Below are positions 20,330-20,421 of a stretch of DNA of 20,421 nt, in pieces. The stretch comes from a virus. Position 1 is the stretch's first letter; each line of letters starts with the position of its first letter. Location of the stretch: the IMG/VR virus record IMGVR_UViG_3300034418_000448, positions 1 through 20,421 of that record; one strand, written 5' to 3'. The notes beneath the pieces were generated by a model. That model did not search any database and had not been told where the DNA came from. It saw only the letters and a program-made list of their open reading frames with translations. The position numbers and the translations under genes are program-made.

Positions 20330-20421
20330 TGCTACAGTACGAATTATTTGCAGTAGAACATCAAGAAGATGAGAATGGTATTTTATGCAGAGATTGTGGA
20401 TTAAAAAAACCCAGAACATCT
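20326..20421 (+). CDS. CxxC-containing protein, C-terminus cut by window edge
   Basis: ATG 20326 (or ATG 20329) overlaps the reductase stop and the frame stays open to the window end for 32 codons. The visible part is MMLQYELFAVEHQEDENGILCRDCGLKKPRTS, with a CRDC pair that could belong to a zinc-binding HNH or endonuclease VII-type protein, or another small zinc protein. Too little is present to decide. The ATGA junction indicates translational coupling with the reductase. Confidence 0.6.
   Translation, partial: MMLQYELFAVEHQEDENGILCRDCGLKKPRTS

Noticed and set aside
1-20421. tRNA genes
   Set aside because: I saw no cloverleaf with a GGTTCGAATCC-like arm on either strand; a dedicated search (tRNAscan-SE) would be needed to exclude them fully.

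Overview
The window looks like part of a double-stranded DNA tailed phage (or prophage/metagenomic phage contig) infecting a marine bacterium, most likely an alphaproteobacterium. It is almost wall-to-wall short genes with stop/start overlaps, and two divergent blocks flank one long control region. A T7-like replication set (Toprim primase, RecA-fold helicase, family A polymerase, RecB-type nuclease, endonuclease I) sits beside a tyrosine integrase and a class II ribonucleotide reductase. The polymerase carries a DnaJ-like CxxCxGxG/CxxC insertion between its exonuclease and polymerase parts. This is the trait I associate with the SAR116 phage HMO-2011 group, so an HMO-2011-type phage is my best guess (inference; no database search was possible).

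Layout. Positions 1-3278 (minus strand) hold eleven genes read leftward: a string of small, mostly basic proteins, then two beta-rich proteins that look like virion components, then a truncated small basic protein at the left edge. This is probably the start of the late/structural block. Positions 3279-4623 contain no convincing protein gene. From left to right they hold an array of AACAT-N3-ATGTT near-palindromes, a strong leftward extended -10 promoter, two perfect hairpins, a 14-bp perfect palindrome, a GC-rich patch, a nearly pure A/T tract, a candidate rightward promoter and about 270 bases that fold into several helices whose wobble pairs point to plus-strand RNA.

Positions 4624-10320 (plus strand) form the early accessory block: a protein resembling helix-hairpin-helix DNA glycosylases, many small unknown proteins (one resembling ArfA-type ribosome rescue factors), a C5 cytosine methyltransferase, a GIY-YIG/T5orf172-type protein, an Api92-like protein, a His-rich conserved phage protein and an 18-residue membrane micropeptide coupled to the integrase.

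Positions 10317-20421 form the replication and nucleotide block: integrase, primase, helicase, polymerase, a likely ssDNA-binding protein behind its own promoter, a Cas4/RecB-like Fe-S nuclease, endonuclease I, a DUF3310 protein, the B12-dependent ribonucleotide reductase and the start of a CxxC protein. Together they suggest a phage that replicates with its own T7-style replisome, makes its own deoxynucleotides, methylates DNA, and may be able to integrate. The divergent switch region at 3.3-4.6 kb would decide between early and late expression.
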